A DNA stretch of 48,092 nt. Origin: Hyphomicrobiales bacterium. Lineage in GTDB: Bacteria; Pseudomonadota; Alphaproteobacteria; Rhizobiales; Aestuariivirgaceae. Both the position numbers and the translations under genes were made by a program. Numbering within the stretch: position 1 is the first letter of the stretch; each line of letters opens with the position of its first letter. This document shows positions 23,159 through 31,201 of the stretch, in pieces. The stretch spans positions 1 through 48,092 of the forward strand of contig JANYHE010000090.1 in the NCBI GenBank assembly GCA_025359215.1, read 5' to 3'. The notes under the pieces were generated by a model, which saw only the letters and a list, made by a program, of their open reading frames with translations, searched no databases and was not told the origin of the DNA.

Positions 23159-23743
23159 TCACGGCGTAATTGCAAGCGCCTGCTTAAACTTGGCAATATC
23201 GGCGTTCTGAATGAAAATAGGAATATTAAAGAAAATAGAATGAAAGCCAAATCCGCCGCCTTTCATTTCATCTATCGCCTGTTGCTTGCTCCAGCCCTGA
23301 TAAAGTATGCGGTACATAGCAACCACTGCGCCGGTGCGATCAGATCCGTGCAGGCAGTGAACCAAAACAGGGCCTTTGGCCATTTCTGCTTTTAGAATTT
23401 TCAGCGCCGCAATCATTTGGGCTTCAGATATGGTCATCGCATTCATCGGCACCGACTGATTTTCGATCTTGGTGCCCGCAATCAGCGCAACATCATTGCT
23501 CGATTCGCGCAGGCTGAGAACGGCCTGAACATGCAGCTTCTCTTGCAGCGCCTTAAAGCCATCGGCGGTGGGTTGAGCTGACCGATAAAGATTGGGAGCA
23601 ACCAAGTTAAGATTAGGCACCCCATTAAGTTTTATGGGCGTCGCCCAATCAGCATTTCGTGCCATAGCCAAAGGGGAAGACACCATAAATGAAAAGCCCC
23701 CGGCAATAAGATTGCGCCTGTTTACTTGATATAGTTTAGCCAT
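23159..23743 (-). CDS. Exported dual-specificity/tyrosine phosphatase-like protein
   Basis: A 194-residue protein with a twin-arginine-like signal (VNRRNLIAGGFSFMVSSPLAMA, Arg9-Arg10), so export by Tat is possible. The rest is a DSP/PTP fold. NLYRSAQPTADGFKALQEKLHVQAVLSLRES is the 'YRSAQP' region seen in bacterial and plant Siw14/DSP-like phosphatases, and the active site is HCLHGSDRTG, CX5R with Cys130 and Arg136. Substrates in this family include inositol pyrophosphates and phosphoproteins; none can be assigned here. The ATG lies within the last 22 bp of mgtE, so the two genes probably share a message. Confidence 0.85.
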   Translation of the reverse strand: MAKLYQVNRRNLIAGGFSFMVSSPLAMARNADWATPIKLNGVPNLNLVAPNLYRSAQPTADGFKALQEKLHVQAVLSLRESSNDVALIAGTKIENQSVPMNAMTISEAQMIAALKILKAEMAKGPVLVHCLHGSDRTGAVVAMYRILYQGWSKQQAIDEMKGGGFGFHSIFFNIPIFIQNADIAKFKQALAITP

Positions 23744-25113
23744 ACTGATGCCAGCCCTAAAAATGAGAAAAAGCCCACCACATCCGTCACCGTGGTTAGA
23801 AACACCGCCGATGAAATCGCCGGGTCAATATCGAAATGATCCAAAACCAATGGCAGCAATATGCCAGCCAAGGCTGCTGCCACCAAATTGATAATCATGG
23901 CTGTCGCAATCACCAAGCCGAGGCCGCCAAAGCCAAACCACCACCACGCAAAGAGCCCCATAATAATCGCGAAAAGAAAGCCATTTATAAGCCCCACAGC
24001 ACATTCGCGGAAAATCACTTTGAAAGCATTCACTGGCCCCAGCTGCCGTGTGGCCAAGGCCCGCACAGCCACTGTCATCGTTTGGGTGCCAGCATTGCCC
24101 CCCATCGAGGCCACAATCGGCATCAGCACAGCAATCGCCACCATCTGTTGAATGGTGCCATCAAAAAGCGAAATCACCCATGAGGCCAAAATGGCCGTCA
24201 ACAAATTGACAAGCAACCACGTGAAGCGTGAGCGCGTTGTCTCCCACACGGTACCAGCAATATCTTCCTCGGCACCCACGCCACCCAGCCGCAGCATAGT
24301 GTCTTCGGCTTCTTCTTGGATAACATCCAAGATGTCATCCACCATCAACATGCCAACCAGCCGCCCGCCTGTATCGATCACGGCGGCTGAAACAAGATTA
24401 TATTGCTCAAACTTATAGGCCACATCGTCTTGCGGGTCGGCAACGCTAAACACTGTTGCTTCATCATCCATGATGTCAGCAATTTTCTTGTCGCGAGAAC
24501 TGCGCAGCAAACTGCTCAGTTGCACTTCGCCCTTCAAATGAAAGCCCGCATCGGTAACGTAAATTTCAACAAAACTCTCTGGCACATCTTTGGCAGCGCG
24601 AATGTGATCAATCACACGGCCAACACTCCAATCGTCGGGCACAGCCACAAACTCCGTCTGCATCAAACGGCCCGCCGTGTTCTCGGCATAATCAAGTCCG
24701 CGGCTCAAGGCCACGCGGTCTTCTTTTGAAACTTTTGAAAGAATTTCCGCTTGGTCTGAGCGGTCTAAATCTTCAATCAGATAAAGCGCATCGTCGGTGT
24801 CCAGCTTTTTGATGGCCGAGGCAATCACATCAGCCGGAAGCGCCTCCATCAAATCATCGCGCGTACCTTCATCGAGTTCGGCCAGCGCTTCCACATCGAA
24901 GTTGCGCCCCAGCAGCGTGATTAAATCGACGCGACGCCCCTGCTCCAGCGTTTGCAACAGATCAGCCATATCAGCGGCATGAAGATCACGTGTTTGGGCT
25001 CTTACGGTTTTGGCATCTTTTGCATCTAAGGCATGCAGAAGATCAGCAATGATTTCTGGCTTAAAAGCACCCCACTCGTCGCGGGTCTGGGTTACATGAT
25101 CAATTTCACTCAT
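23722..25113 (-). CDS. mgtE: Magnesium transporter MgtE
   Basis: A 463-residue Mg2+ channel/transporter. The N-terminal superhelical domain (about 10-130, with ADLLQTLEQGRRVDLITLLGR) is followed by two CBS domains (about 130-260; MQTEFVAVPDDWSVGRVIDHIR and EATVFSVADPQDDVAYKFEQYNLV). Five transmembrane helices follow (about 290-460), including PIVASMGGNAGTQTMTVAVRALATRQL, the pore motif with GGNAGTQ. The length is normal. The promoter is not obvious. The downstream phosphatase gene overlaps by 22 bp. tRNA-Leu lies 55 bp upstream on the same strand. Confidence 0.96.
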   Translation of the reverse strand: MSEIDHVTQTRDEWGAFKPEIIADLLHALDAKDAKTVRAQTRDLHAADMADLLQTLEQGRRVDLITLLGRNFDVEALAELDEGTRDDLMEALPADVIASAIKKLDTDDALYLIEDLDRSDQAEILSKVSKEDRVALSRGLDYAENTAGRLMQTEFVAVPDDWSVGRVIDHIRAAKDVPESFVEIYVTDAGFHLKGEVQLSSLLRSSRDKKIADIMDDEATVFSVADPQDDVAYKFEQYNLVSAAVIDTGGRLVGMLMVDDILDVIQEEAEDTMLRLGGVGAEEDIAGTVWETTRSRFTWLLVNLLTAILASWVISLFDGTIQQMVAIAVLMPIVASMGGNAGTQTMTVAVRALATRQLGPVNAFKVIFRECAVGLINGFLFAIIMGLFAWWWFGFGGLGLVIATAMIINLVAAALAGILLPLVLDHFDIDPAISSAVFLTTVTDVVGFFSFLGLASVWLNYIK

Positions 25114-25168
25114 GTCATTCCCCTGGCCTTTCGCCCCTTACGATATTCGGGTTCCCTTTCGAAGGGAA

Positions 25169-25253
25169 TGGTGCGGCCAAGAGGACTCGAACCTCCACGA
25201 GTTTCCCCGTTACCACCTCAAGGTAGTGCGTCTACCAATTCCGCCATGGCCGC
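25169..25253 (-). tRNA. tRNA-Leu (anticodon GAG)
   Basis: Reading the minus strand from 25253, the acceptor GCGGCCA pairs with TGGCCGC near the 3' end, followed by discriminator A and an encoded CCA. GGCGGAATTGGTAGACGC forms the D region typical of tRNA-Leu. The anticodon loop TTGAGGT places GAG at 25217-25219, and GGTTCGAGTCC forms the T-loop. The long variable arm fits a class II tRNA. Confidence 0.92.
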
Positions 25254-25450
25254 ATTCCGTTTCCGAAAGCAAGCGCTGAATAACAGGCCCTTTGCACCAG
25301 CGCAACCCCTGCCGCATCAATCTGACATGGTTAATAATCTTAAAACAAATTAGCCAGCATTTACATAGACTTAGACCAGTAAAACGAACTGGATTGAAAT
25401 GTGGCATATGTATGTTGATCCCACAAGAAGAAAACAAGTGGGACGTCATT

Positions 25451-26086
25451 ATGAAGATCAACATTGCAGTGGGGACTGCTCTTTTAGGGCTCCTCGCGTT
25501 CAGCGCACCGGCGTTAAGCCTCGATACAGGCTCCAGATCGCCAGAAGTCGCATCTGCACCACAAGCTACTATTTTTGGCAAATCTCTTCCGCCCGTTGGC
25601 TATGTCTCATTTTGCGCCCGCGGCGAAGAAGAATGCAAATTTACTGGCGGCAAAGCTGAACGCTTGGCCATGTCGCCAGAAAGCTGGAACATGCTCAATC
25701 AAGTCAACAGTTACGTTAACGGCAAGATTAAGCCGATGAACGATATTGATCTCTATCACGTCGCAGAAATGTGGGCCTACCCAACTACAGCTGGCGACTG
25801 TGAAGACTATGTTTTGCTTAAAAAGCGCTATTTGCAAGGTATGGGATTTTCGCCTGATGAGCTGTTGATCACTGTTTTGCTCGACGAAAAAGGCGACGGC
25901 CATGCCGTTCTCACGGTTACCACCGATGGTGGTGATTTCATTTTAGACAATCGGCGTGACGAAATTTTGCGCTGGGATCAAACCGATTACAAATTCTTGA
26001 AACGCCAATCGCAGACCGATCCAAAACAGTGGGTCTCTCTGCAAAAAACCAGCACGCAAGTTTTGACCAGTACGAAATCGAATTAA
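25451..26086 (+). CDS. Bacterial transglutaminase-like cysteine peptidase (BTLCP)
   Basis: A 211-residue exported protein of the BTLCP (DUF920) family. A Sec signal ends near Ala21-Leu22. The papain-like triad is Cys117 (AGDCEDYVLLKKRYL), His151 (GDGHAVLTV) and Asp166 (ILDNRRDEI). Two further cysteines are in FCARGEEECKF. In rhizobia, homologues are periplasmic and some are coupled to secretion machinery, but no type I secretion genes are nearby. ATG 25451 is chosen because it gives the signal peptide at once. A perfect 13-bp-stem terminator follows at 26148-26188, so the gene is a single transcription unit. The gap 25254-25450 has no gene I can support. Confidence 0.9.
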   Translation: MKINIAVGTALLGLLAFSAPALSLDTGSRSPEVASAPQATIFGKSLPPVGYVSFCARGEEECKFTGGKAERLAMSPESWNMLNQVNSYVNGKIKPMNDIDLYHVAEMWAYPTTAGDCEDYVLLKKRYLQGMGFSPDELLITVLLDEKGDGHAVLTVTTDGGDFILDNRRDEILRWDQTDYKFLKRQSQTDPKQWVSLQKTSTQVLTSTKSN

Positions 26087-26147
26087 CTTCAATTGAGATA
26101 GTCCGGCCGGCGTCCCCCATCCCCCCCAATGCCACCGGACTTGACTG

Positions 26148-26188
26148 GAAGCCGACACTGTCCCACCCAGTGTCGGCTTCATTTTTTG
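26148..26188 (+). terminator. Strong terminator after the BTLCP gene
   Basis: GAAGCCGACACTG pairs perfectly with CAGTGTCGGCTTC across a 7-nt loop, followed by ATTTTTTG. It is one of the strongest hairpins in the window. Confidence 0.9.
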
Positions 26189-26229
26189 TGGGCTTGACCC
26201 TGATTGTGGAAAAGCTAAATCATGAACAC

Positions 26230-26826
26230 ATGGCAATTTCCGACGATCAATATGATTTTATTACAACCGTTCTCGCAAAAACCGGCTGGTCACAAACCGA
26301 TTTGGCCACGAGAGCAGGTCTTGATCCGTCAACTCTTTCTCGTTTTTTAACCAAGACCCGAGATGGCCATGCCCTCAGGGCCTCATCACTCCAAAGAATC
26401 GCAACCGCATCGGGCGTAAGCTTTGGTGAAACTGTGCCATCTGAAACATCAGCCTTCCAAGAACCCGAAGCGGAACCCTATGTTTACGCAGAACAGGATA
26501 GCAGAAGTTTAGCAATTCAAGCCCTCAAAGCAAACCGCGAAAACGTCGATGCATGGACTCTCAGCAGTCGCGCCCTTGAGGGTTTGGGTTATCGCACCGG
26601 CGATATTTTACTTGTGGGTCTTGGTGAAAATCCAATCCCCGGCGATATTGTATGCGCACAAATATATGATTGGGCAAAGGGTCGCGCTGAAACAATTTTC
26701 CGGCTTTATCAACCACCTGCACTTCTGGCCGCAACACAGGATACCACTCTACTCCGGCCCTATTTATTGGCCGATAATGCTGTCGTAATAAAAGGCGTGG
26801 TTCTTCACACTTTGAGATCCCGCTAA
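26230..26826 (+). CDS. XRE-type regulator with an S24-like domain, probably not self-cleaving
   Basis: A 198-residue protein. Residues about 5-62 form an XRE helix-turn-helix (KTGWSQTDLATRAGLDPSTLSRFLTKTRDGHALRASSLQRIATASGV). The C-terminal part has the S24/phage-repressor fold (LEGLGYRTGDILLVGLGENPIPGDIVCAQIYDWAKG). Where LexA-type proteases have Lys before 'RLY', this protein has Phe (TIFRLYQPP), and a catalytic Ser is uncertain. Autocleavage is therefore unlikely, leaving a dimerisation or sensing role. ATG 26230 is chosen; a GTG 24 nt upstream is in frame. A small winged-helix gene follows on the same strand. Which genes it controls is unknown. Confidence 0.8.
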   Translation: MAISDDQYDFITTVLAKTGWSQTDLATRAGLDPSTLSRFLTKTRDGHALRASSLQRIATASGVSFGETVPSETSAFQEPEAEPYVYAEQDSRSLAIQALKANRENVDAWTLSSRALEGLGYRTGDILLVGLGENPIPGDIVCAQIYDWAKGRAETIFRLYQPPALLAATQDTTLLRPYLLADNAVVIKGVVLHTLRSR

Positions 26827-26835
26827 ATCACACAA

Positions 26836-26869
26836 ATCATTTGACAATATGATTTTTAAATTGCATTTT
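26836..26869 (+). promoter_or_regulatory. Possible promoter/operator before the small winged-helix gene
   Basis: TTGACA at 26841-26846 is a good -35 box, but the -10 match at 26864-26869 is weak. It sits inside an ATCAT-N8-ATGAT inverted repeat (26836-26853), so a repressor could compete with RNA polymerase. Repression by the S24-like regulator is an inference. Confidence 0.35.
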
Positions 26870-26905
26870 AACTGTCAAGAATCATAATTGAATGGGGAGA
26901 CGTGA

Positions 26906-27100
26906 ATGAAGTTGGTATTCAAAATCGATGAAGTGGCAGCAGCCATTGGCAAAACCGAAAGTGAATTCAAAGAGATTCGCGCCAATCTTGAAGCGTTAGG
27001 TTTTCCAAAGCCAGTGCGCGGATTAGGCGAAACATGGTCCATTATGGATGTAATTAATTGGGTCAATAACACTCACACCGAAGAACACGCGGCCGCTTAA
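26906..27100 (+). CDS. Small AlpA/MerR-like winged-helix protein
   Basis: A 64-residue protein, MKLVFKIDEVAAAIGKT..., with a helix-turn-helix-like pattern. KIDEVAAAIGKTESEFKEIRANLEALGF is followed by PKPVRGLGETWSIMDVINWVNN, the 'GFP.P...G....W...dv..W' pattern of AlpA/excisionase-type proteins. GGGGAGA sits 6 nt upstream of the ATG. It is co-oriented with the S24-like regulator. Its stop directly abuts the convergent carbonic anhydrase stop. DNA binding is inferred; no phage genes surround it, so a chromosomal regulatory role is as likely as a prophage relic. Confidence 0.7.
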   Translation: MKLVFKIDEVAAAIGKTESEFKEIRANLEALGFPKPVRGLGETWSIMDVINWVNNTHTEEHAAA

Positions 27101-27619
27101 TCAGAGCGGTTTCAAACCCTCGGCGAAGCTTTGCCAGTTTCGAACATAGCCTTCGGCCGACCTTCGCAGGCCAGCAATAGCGGCCTCATCAAGTTGCCGC
27201 ACCACCCTGCCCGGCGCACCTACAACTAGGGAATTATCAGGGATAATTTTGTCCTCTGGTATTAATGCTGAAGCGCCGATTAAACAATTCTTGCCAATGA
27301 TTGCGCGGTTCAAAATCACAGCACCCATACCGATCAAACTATTGTCGCCAATCGAGCAGCCATGCAAAATAGCTTTGTGACCAATGGTGCAATAGGCGCC
27401 AACCGTGAGCGGTGCACCCATGTCAGTGTGCAAAACACAGCCATCTTGCACATTGCTGTTTTCCCCAATTGTTATCCATTCATTGTCGCCCCGCAGCACA
27501 GCGCCAAACCAAACGCTGGCATTCTGCAACAACCGCACTTTGCCAATCACATCAGCTGAAGGAGCAATCCAGCAGGCCGACGCCAGTTCAGGTCGAACCT
27601 CGTTGAGCGCATAAATCAT
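27101..27619 (-). CDS. Gamma-carbonic anhydrase-like protein
   Basis: A 172-residue left-handed beta-helix protein. Hexapeptide-repeat signals are frequent ([32 protein letters not shown]). The zinc ligands of the gamma-class family are present as His64 (LHTDMG), His81 (IGHKA) and His86 (ILHGC). [26 protein letters not shown] is the family's N-terminal block. Homologues act as trimeric carbonic anhydrases, or as non-catalytic scaffold proteins. The gene lies close to a LysR/SbtA bicarbonate-transporter locus on the same strand as lysR, which makes a role in inorganic carbon handling reasonable. Confidence 0.9.
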   Translation of the reverse strand: MIYALNEVRPELASACWIAPSADVIGKVRLLQNASVWFGAVLRGDNEWITIGENSNVQDGCVLHTDMGAPLTVGAYCTIGHKAILHGCSIGDNSLIGMGAVILNRAIIGKNCLIGASALIPEDKIIPDNSLVVGAPGRVVRQLDEAAIAGLRRSAEGYVRNWQSFAEGLKPL

Positions 27620-27628
27620 TATTAAATC

Positions 27629-27979
27629 TCAGGTTACGCCAAATATCTGCGTCAGAATAAACACACCCTGAATAAAGCTCCAAAAAATTCCTAAAATCAA
27701 CAATAACACGCCAAGCATCGGGCTTTCAAACATCCATTTGAATGCCGATCCCATGATCGTCACGGGCGCACCTAAAATGACAAGCGGAACTTTTAAAGGC
27801 GCAAAAACACTGCCATTGGTTAGCATCACCACACTGGGGGCCTCATCAGTCAATACCGCCCAAAGGCTTACAATGGCACCCGAGGTTACAACCCCAACTG
27901 CAATAGCAAACAAATATGCAATGTATTCCACGCCCACCGCAAAAAATCCCACAAAACTGTGCCAAACCGACACAAACAA
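27629..27979 (-). CDS. Small multi-pass membrane protein, function unknown
   Basis: About 116 residues if translation starts at TTG 27979 (GTG 27973 is also possible). A longer in-frame reading back to 28078 overlaps the lysR 3' end and has no membrane character. Three hydrophobic segments are visible (VGFFAVGVEYIAYLFAIAVGVV, LKVPLVILGAPVTIMGSAF and LGVLLLILGIFWSFIQGVFILTQIF). No family was recognised. It lies 9 bp before the carbonic anhydrase gene and may be co-transcribed with it, so a transport-linked role is possible but unproven. Confidence 0.6.
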   Translation of the reverse strand: MFVSVWHSFVGFFAVGVEYIAYLFAIAVGVVTSGAIVSLWAVLTDEAPSVVMLTNGSVFAPLKVPLVILGAPVTIMGSAFKWMFESPMLGVLLLILGIFWSFIQGVFILTQIFGVT

Positions 27980-28025
27980 TTTACAATTCTTTAAGAACTG
28001 CAAAGAGTGGGCCGTGAGTAAAGGC

Positions 28026-28883
28026 CTAATGCGGGCCGCTTTCGAGGCTGGAAACAATGTGCTCCGCCAACATCGCACCCACTTTTGAAATGCCGTCTCG
28101 TTTCAGCAGGGCAACTTCTGCATCGGCAAGTTCGGGTAATTTCAGTTCAGTGCGAAGGGTGTGAAGGCCACTGGGCAACATATTCTGCGGCAAAACAGTA
28201 ATGCCCAATCCCGCTTTAACAGCCGCCAAAGTTCCCGCTAAGCTGGGGCTGGTATAGGCGATGCGCCACGGCATTTTGGCCCGGTCCAGCGCAGCAAGCG
28301 CCCGCGCCCGGTATATGCAAGGCTGGGGTGACAAAACCAACGACAGTGGCTTTTCGGCCCGCCATTCCGTTGCGCCAGCCCACACCAAAGGCTCCCTCCA
28401 AACCCGCGTGCCGCCTTTCACCCGCTGCGGGTCACGCTTTACCAAAATGAGATCAAACTTATTGTGATGAAAACCTTCGAGTAGATTCAGCGTAAGATCG
28501 CAGTCTACATTGAGTTGAATGCGAGGATGATGCTTTCGAAACGCCGCCAGCACCTGCGGCAAATAATGTGTGGCAAAATCTTCTGGCGTTCCCAAGCGAA
28601 CTTCGCCTTCAATTTCAGGTTCTTTAAGGCGGCTATAAACTTCCATTTGCAGCTGGATAATCCGCCGCGCATAGCCTGAAAAAATCTCGCCCTGCTCCGT
28701 CAGCACAATTTTGCGACCGCCGCGAATGAATAAATCACAGCCAAGAGTGTCTTCCAGTTTTTTGATTTGCAAACTCAAAGCAGATTGGGTTCGCCCAACC
28801 ACTTGGGCTGCCTTGCTGAATGATCCCGTATCCGCAATGGCGATGAAGCTTTTAAGAGAAATACTATCAAGGTGAAATGGCAT
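28026..28883 (-). CDS. LysR-family transcriptional regulator
   Basis: A 285-residue regulator. The N-terminal winged HTH is clear (LKSFIAIADTGSFSKAAQVVGRTQSALSLQIKKLEDTLGCDLFIRGGRKIVLTEQGE). The periplasmic-binding-fold effector domain follows (EVRLGTPEDFATHYLPQVLAAF). LysR proteins such as CbbR and CmpR control CO2 and bicarbonate genes. The gene is divergent from an SbtA-like bicarbonate transporter, and a perfect 23-bp palindrome touches its start codon. Autoregulation plus control of the transporter is the simplest reading. The effector is unknown. Confidence 0.92.
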   Translation of the reverse strand: MPFHLDSISLKSFIAIADTGSFSKAAQVVGRTQSALSLQIKKLEDTLGCDLFIRGGRKIVLTEQGEIFSGYARRIIQLQMEVYSRLKEPEIEGEVRLGTPEDFATHYLPQVLAAFRKHHPRIQLNVDCDLTLNLLEGFHHNKFDLILVKRDPQRVKGGTRVWREPLVWAGATEWRAEKPLSLVLSPQPCIYRARALAALDRAKMPWRIAYTSPSLAGTLAAVKAGLGITVLPQNMLPSGLHTLRTELKLPELADAEVALLKRDGISKVGAMLAEHIVSSLESGPH

Positions 28884-28906
28884 ACCTATGATTATAAATC
28901 ATAGGT
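28884..28906. promoter_or_regulatory. Perfect operator palindrome between lysR and the bicarbonate transporter gene
   Basis: ACCTATGATT-ATA-AATCATAGGT, two 10-bp arms around 3 bases, abutting the lysR start codon (ATG 28883) and 74 bp upstream of the transporter ATG 28980. The inner ATGAT-N5-ATCAT also fits the T-N11-A half-site style of LysR sites. Confidence 0.65.
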
Positions 28907-28979
28907 TTTATAAAAACTATCAATTTTTTAAATTCATTAAACTGCACTAACAGCCGCGCAAATAATAACGCGAGGCATT

Positions 28980-29963
28980 ATGGACTTCCTTCACATCATC
29001 TCTCAAAATATTTTATCACCAGCAATTTTATTTTTTGTTTTGGGAATTCTGGCAGGCTTCATCAAGTCTGATCTTGAAGTGCCAGAAAGCATTAGCCGCT
29101 ATCTTTCCATTTATCTCATGATGGCTATTGGCATCAAAGGCGGCGTGGCAATTGCCAATACTCCTGAATTCACATGGACCATTGTGGCCGCCATTGGCGC
29201 TGGGTTCGCCATGAGCTTGCTCACGCCATTTCTTTCATTTGCCATTTTAAAAACGACAACATCAATTGATAAGCCCACCGCCGCTGCTATTGCATCGCAT
29301 TATGGTTCAATCAGCATCGTCACATTTGCCACGGCAGCCGCATTCCTCAAGAGTAACGAGATCGCTTACGCTGGCTATATTGTTGCCATTCTCGCTTTGA
29401 TGGAAGCACCCGCAATTTTCTCAGGCCTGTATCTCGCGCACAAATCTTCGCCAGAAACCCGTTCGCATAAATCCGAAGAGAAAAAACTGTTTCGCGAGAT
29501 ATTCACCAATGGTGCAATTCTCCTTTTGTTTGGTGCTTTTATAATCGGTTGCATCACAGGCCAGCCCGGCATGGATAAAGTTGCAGGATTTCTCGATGCA
29601 CCTTTTCAAGGCATCTTGTGCTTGTTCCTTCTCGATATGGGCTTAGTTGTGACAAAGAATGTTGGCCAACTCAAAAAATTCACCTGGTCTTTGGCAGTTT
29701 TTGGAATCTACATGCCATTGATTGGCGCAAGCCTTGGCCTTTTGATCAGTTGGGTGATTGGTCTGGATGTGGGCACTGGCACATTGTTTGCTGTCCTGTG
29801 TGGAAGCGCATCATACATCGCAGTTCCCGCTGCCATGCGGCTGGCCCTGCCGGAAGCGAAAGCATCAATTTACCTGCCCATGAGCCTCGCAATAACTTTC
29901 CCGTTCAACGTGGCGCTGGGCGTTCCGCTTTACTTTGCAATAGCAAACAAAATATTAGCTTGA
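28980..29963 (+). CDS. Sodium-dependent bicarbonate transporter, SbtA family
   Basis: A 327-residue membrane protein with about ten hydrophobic segments. It matches the SbtA/DUF897 pattern: LSPAILFFVLGILAGFIKSDLEVPESISRYLSIYLMMAIGIKGG near the start (SbtA 'PeSis.yLsiyLml.IGlKGG') and the central hydrophilic loop HKSSPETRSHKSEEKKLFREIF. The C-terminal half has GSASYIAVPAAMRLALPEAKASIYLPMSLAITFPFN, the conserved 'aSASYIAvPAA.R...PeA' block. It would import HCO3- with Na+. No SbtB PII-like partner gene is adjacent. It is divergent from lysR, which presumably controls it. A GCGAGG purine stretch precedes the ATG. Confidence 0.9.
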   Translation: MDFLHIISQNILSPAILFFVLGILAGFIKSDLEVPESISRYLSIYLMMAIGIKGGVAIANTPEFTWTIVAAIGAGFAMSLLTPFLSFAILKTTTSIDKPTAAAIASHYGSISIVTFATAAAFLKSNEIAYAGYIVAILALMEAPAIFSGLYLAHKSSPETRSHKSEEKKLFREIFTNGAILLLFGAFIIGCITGQPGMDKVAGFLDAPFQGILCLFLLDMGLVVTKNVGQLKKFTWSLAVFGIYMPLIGASLGLLISWVIGLDVGTGTLFAVLCGSASYIAVPAAMRLALPEAKASIYLPMSLAITFPFNVALGVPLYFAIANKILA

Positions 29964-29984
29964 GGACGCGGTATTAAAATCTAT

Positions 29985-30070
29985 TGGTGCGGGCGGCCGG
30001 ACTCGAACCGGCACTTCCTTTCGAAAAACGGATTTTAAGTCCGTTGCGGCTACCATTACGCCACGCCCGC
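29985..30070 (-). tRNA. tRNA-Leu (anticodon UAA)
   Basis: Minus strand from 30070: GCGGGCG pairs with CGCCCGC at the 3' end, with discriminator A and encoded CCA. The anticodon stem ACGGA/TCCGT encloses the loop CTTAAAA, giving anticodon TAA at 30035-30037. The long variable arm (TTTCGAAAGGAAG) and GGTTCGAGTCC T-loop confirm a class II tRNA-Leu. Confidence 0.93.
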
Positions 30071-30161
30071 ACATTGCAACTCACCTGATAGGTTGCTGAT
30101 CTCAACTTGACAAGCTTTGCCTGATTGCGTGAGCAATTTTTTTGGTTAAACTAGGCATAGC

Positions 30162-30731
30162 ATGTTTAACTCGTTCAGCATTTCAGATCTGCCAACCGCA
30201 CTTACTTATATTGTGGTTGCACTTTTTATTGGGTTCAATTTCTTTCAGATTGCCAGTCTAATTCGAGACAGGCTCAATGCCAGGTTGCCAGAAGCCGACG
30301 CGCACCTGCTGCGCCAGTCGTTTGATGGGCTGACAGATGGGCAAATTGCGCATTTGTTAAAGGCCGCCGAATGGCAAACTTTTGCTCCGGGCGATATCCT
30401 AACAAGACAAGATGCGCCCCTCGATGCGCTCTATTTTCTCTGCACGGGCCGCGCCAATGTTGAAATTGACGGTTCTTTCGTCACCTATCTTGAGCGCGGC
30501 TCCTTCGTGGGCGAGATTGCCTATCTCACCGGAAATCCAGCAACTGCCCGCGTGACAATTGATGAGCCCAGCCGGGTTTTGGTGTTTTCAAGAATGAGAA
30601 TGGCCAAAGTTATGGCCAAAGATGGCCAAGTTTCAGGAATTCTCTACCAACTTTTAGGCCGCGACCTGGCCATGAAAATGCGCCGCACAAACACGCGCAA
30701 AGTGTTCAACAATGGTGATTTCACCGGCTGA
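30162..30731 (+). CDS. Membrane-anchored cyclic nucleotide-binding domain protein
   Basis: A 189-residue protein. One N-terminal transmembrane segment (about 12-33, TALTYIVVALFIGFNFFQIASL) precedes a CNB domain. The phosphate-binding cassette reads GSFVGEIAYLTGNPATARV, close to the canonical 'G..FGE.aLl...pr.AtV' with the Glu and an Arg present. LYFLCTGRANVEIDGSFV matches the barrel. No HTH or other output domain follows, so it is a membrane sensor or scaffold rather than a Crp-type regulator. It lies about 1.3 kb upstream of a CHASE2 adenylate cyclase gene, which could supply its ligand. It converges with the DUF3307 gene, overlapping by 11 bp. Confidence 0.85.
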   Translation: MFNSFSISDLPTALTYIVVALFIGFNFFQIASLIRDRLNARLPEADAHLLRQSFDGLTDGQIAHLLKAAEWQTFAPGDILTRQDAPLDALYFLCTGRANVEIDGSFVTYLERGSFVGEIAYLTGNPATARVTIDEPSRVLVFSRMRMAKVMAKDGQVSGILYQLLGRDLAMKMRRTNTRKVFNNGDFTG

Positions 30732-31107
30732 GCGCCATATAGACTATAGCGAGATAAGTGAATTGGTGCAGCATTTGATCGGCACTCAATGCCCACCAAA
30801 ACTGAGCATCCTGAGGTGTGAGTTTGGCCCATTTGACAAGATTTTCTTTTGTCCAATCAATATGATAGTGAACAAGAACATCTAGAACTGCCAGACCCGC
30901 AAAAACTATAGTGCTAAAACCCGATGCAGCCAGAACCACCAATGTGCCACACCCGTGAATAGCCGAATGCGACAGCCCCATGCCATCGCAGTAAATTCCT
31001 TTAGATACAACCATAGCCTTTGTTTGCAACGGACCATCGCAAATAAAATGCTTGGCTTGCAAAGCAGCGATCAAAGCCAAAATCGGAATCAATTCGGAAG
31101 TGGTCAT
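30721..31107 (-). CDS. DUF3307 family membrane protein
   Basis: A 128-residue protein with several hydrophobic helices. It has DUF3307 features: AALQAKHFICDGPLQTKAMVVSKGIY at the N-terminus ('KHF..D'), LSHSAIHGCGTLVVL, and VHYHIDWTKENLVKWAKLTPQDAQFWWALSADQMLHQFTYLAIV with the conserved H.DW.K and D...H. Charged residues in the helices suggest a membrane enzyme or binding site, but no function is known. Its 3' end overlaps the cyclic-nucleotide-binding gene by 11 bp tail to tail. Confidence 0.9.
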   Translation of the reverse strand: MTTSELIPILALIAALQAKHFICDGPLQTKAMVVSKGIYCDGMGLSHSAIHGCGTLVVLAASGFSTIVFAGLAVLDVLVHYHIDWTKENLVKWAKLTPQDAQFWWALSADQMLHQFTYLAIVYMALSR

Positions 31108-31201
31108 TTCCCAAGGAGCCTAGGAAAAATCGGAACAGTTGCCAATCGGCAATTGTGCCTCTAAACATAAAGAGGGGCTAAAAATTGGCGGAGTGAGTGC
31201 C

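Noticed and set aside
26906-27100. The small winged-helix protein as part of an intact prophage or integrated element.
   Set aside because: No integrase, structural or att-like sequences are present nearby, and both flanks are chromosomal genes.
27980-28078. N-terminal extension of the small membrane protein into lysR.
   Set aside because: It lies inside the lysR coding end, is not hydrophobic, and has no ribosome site.
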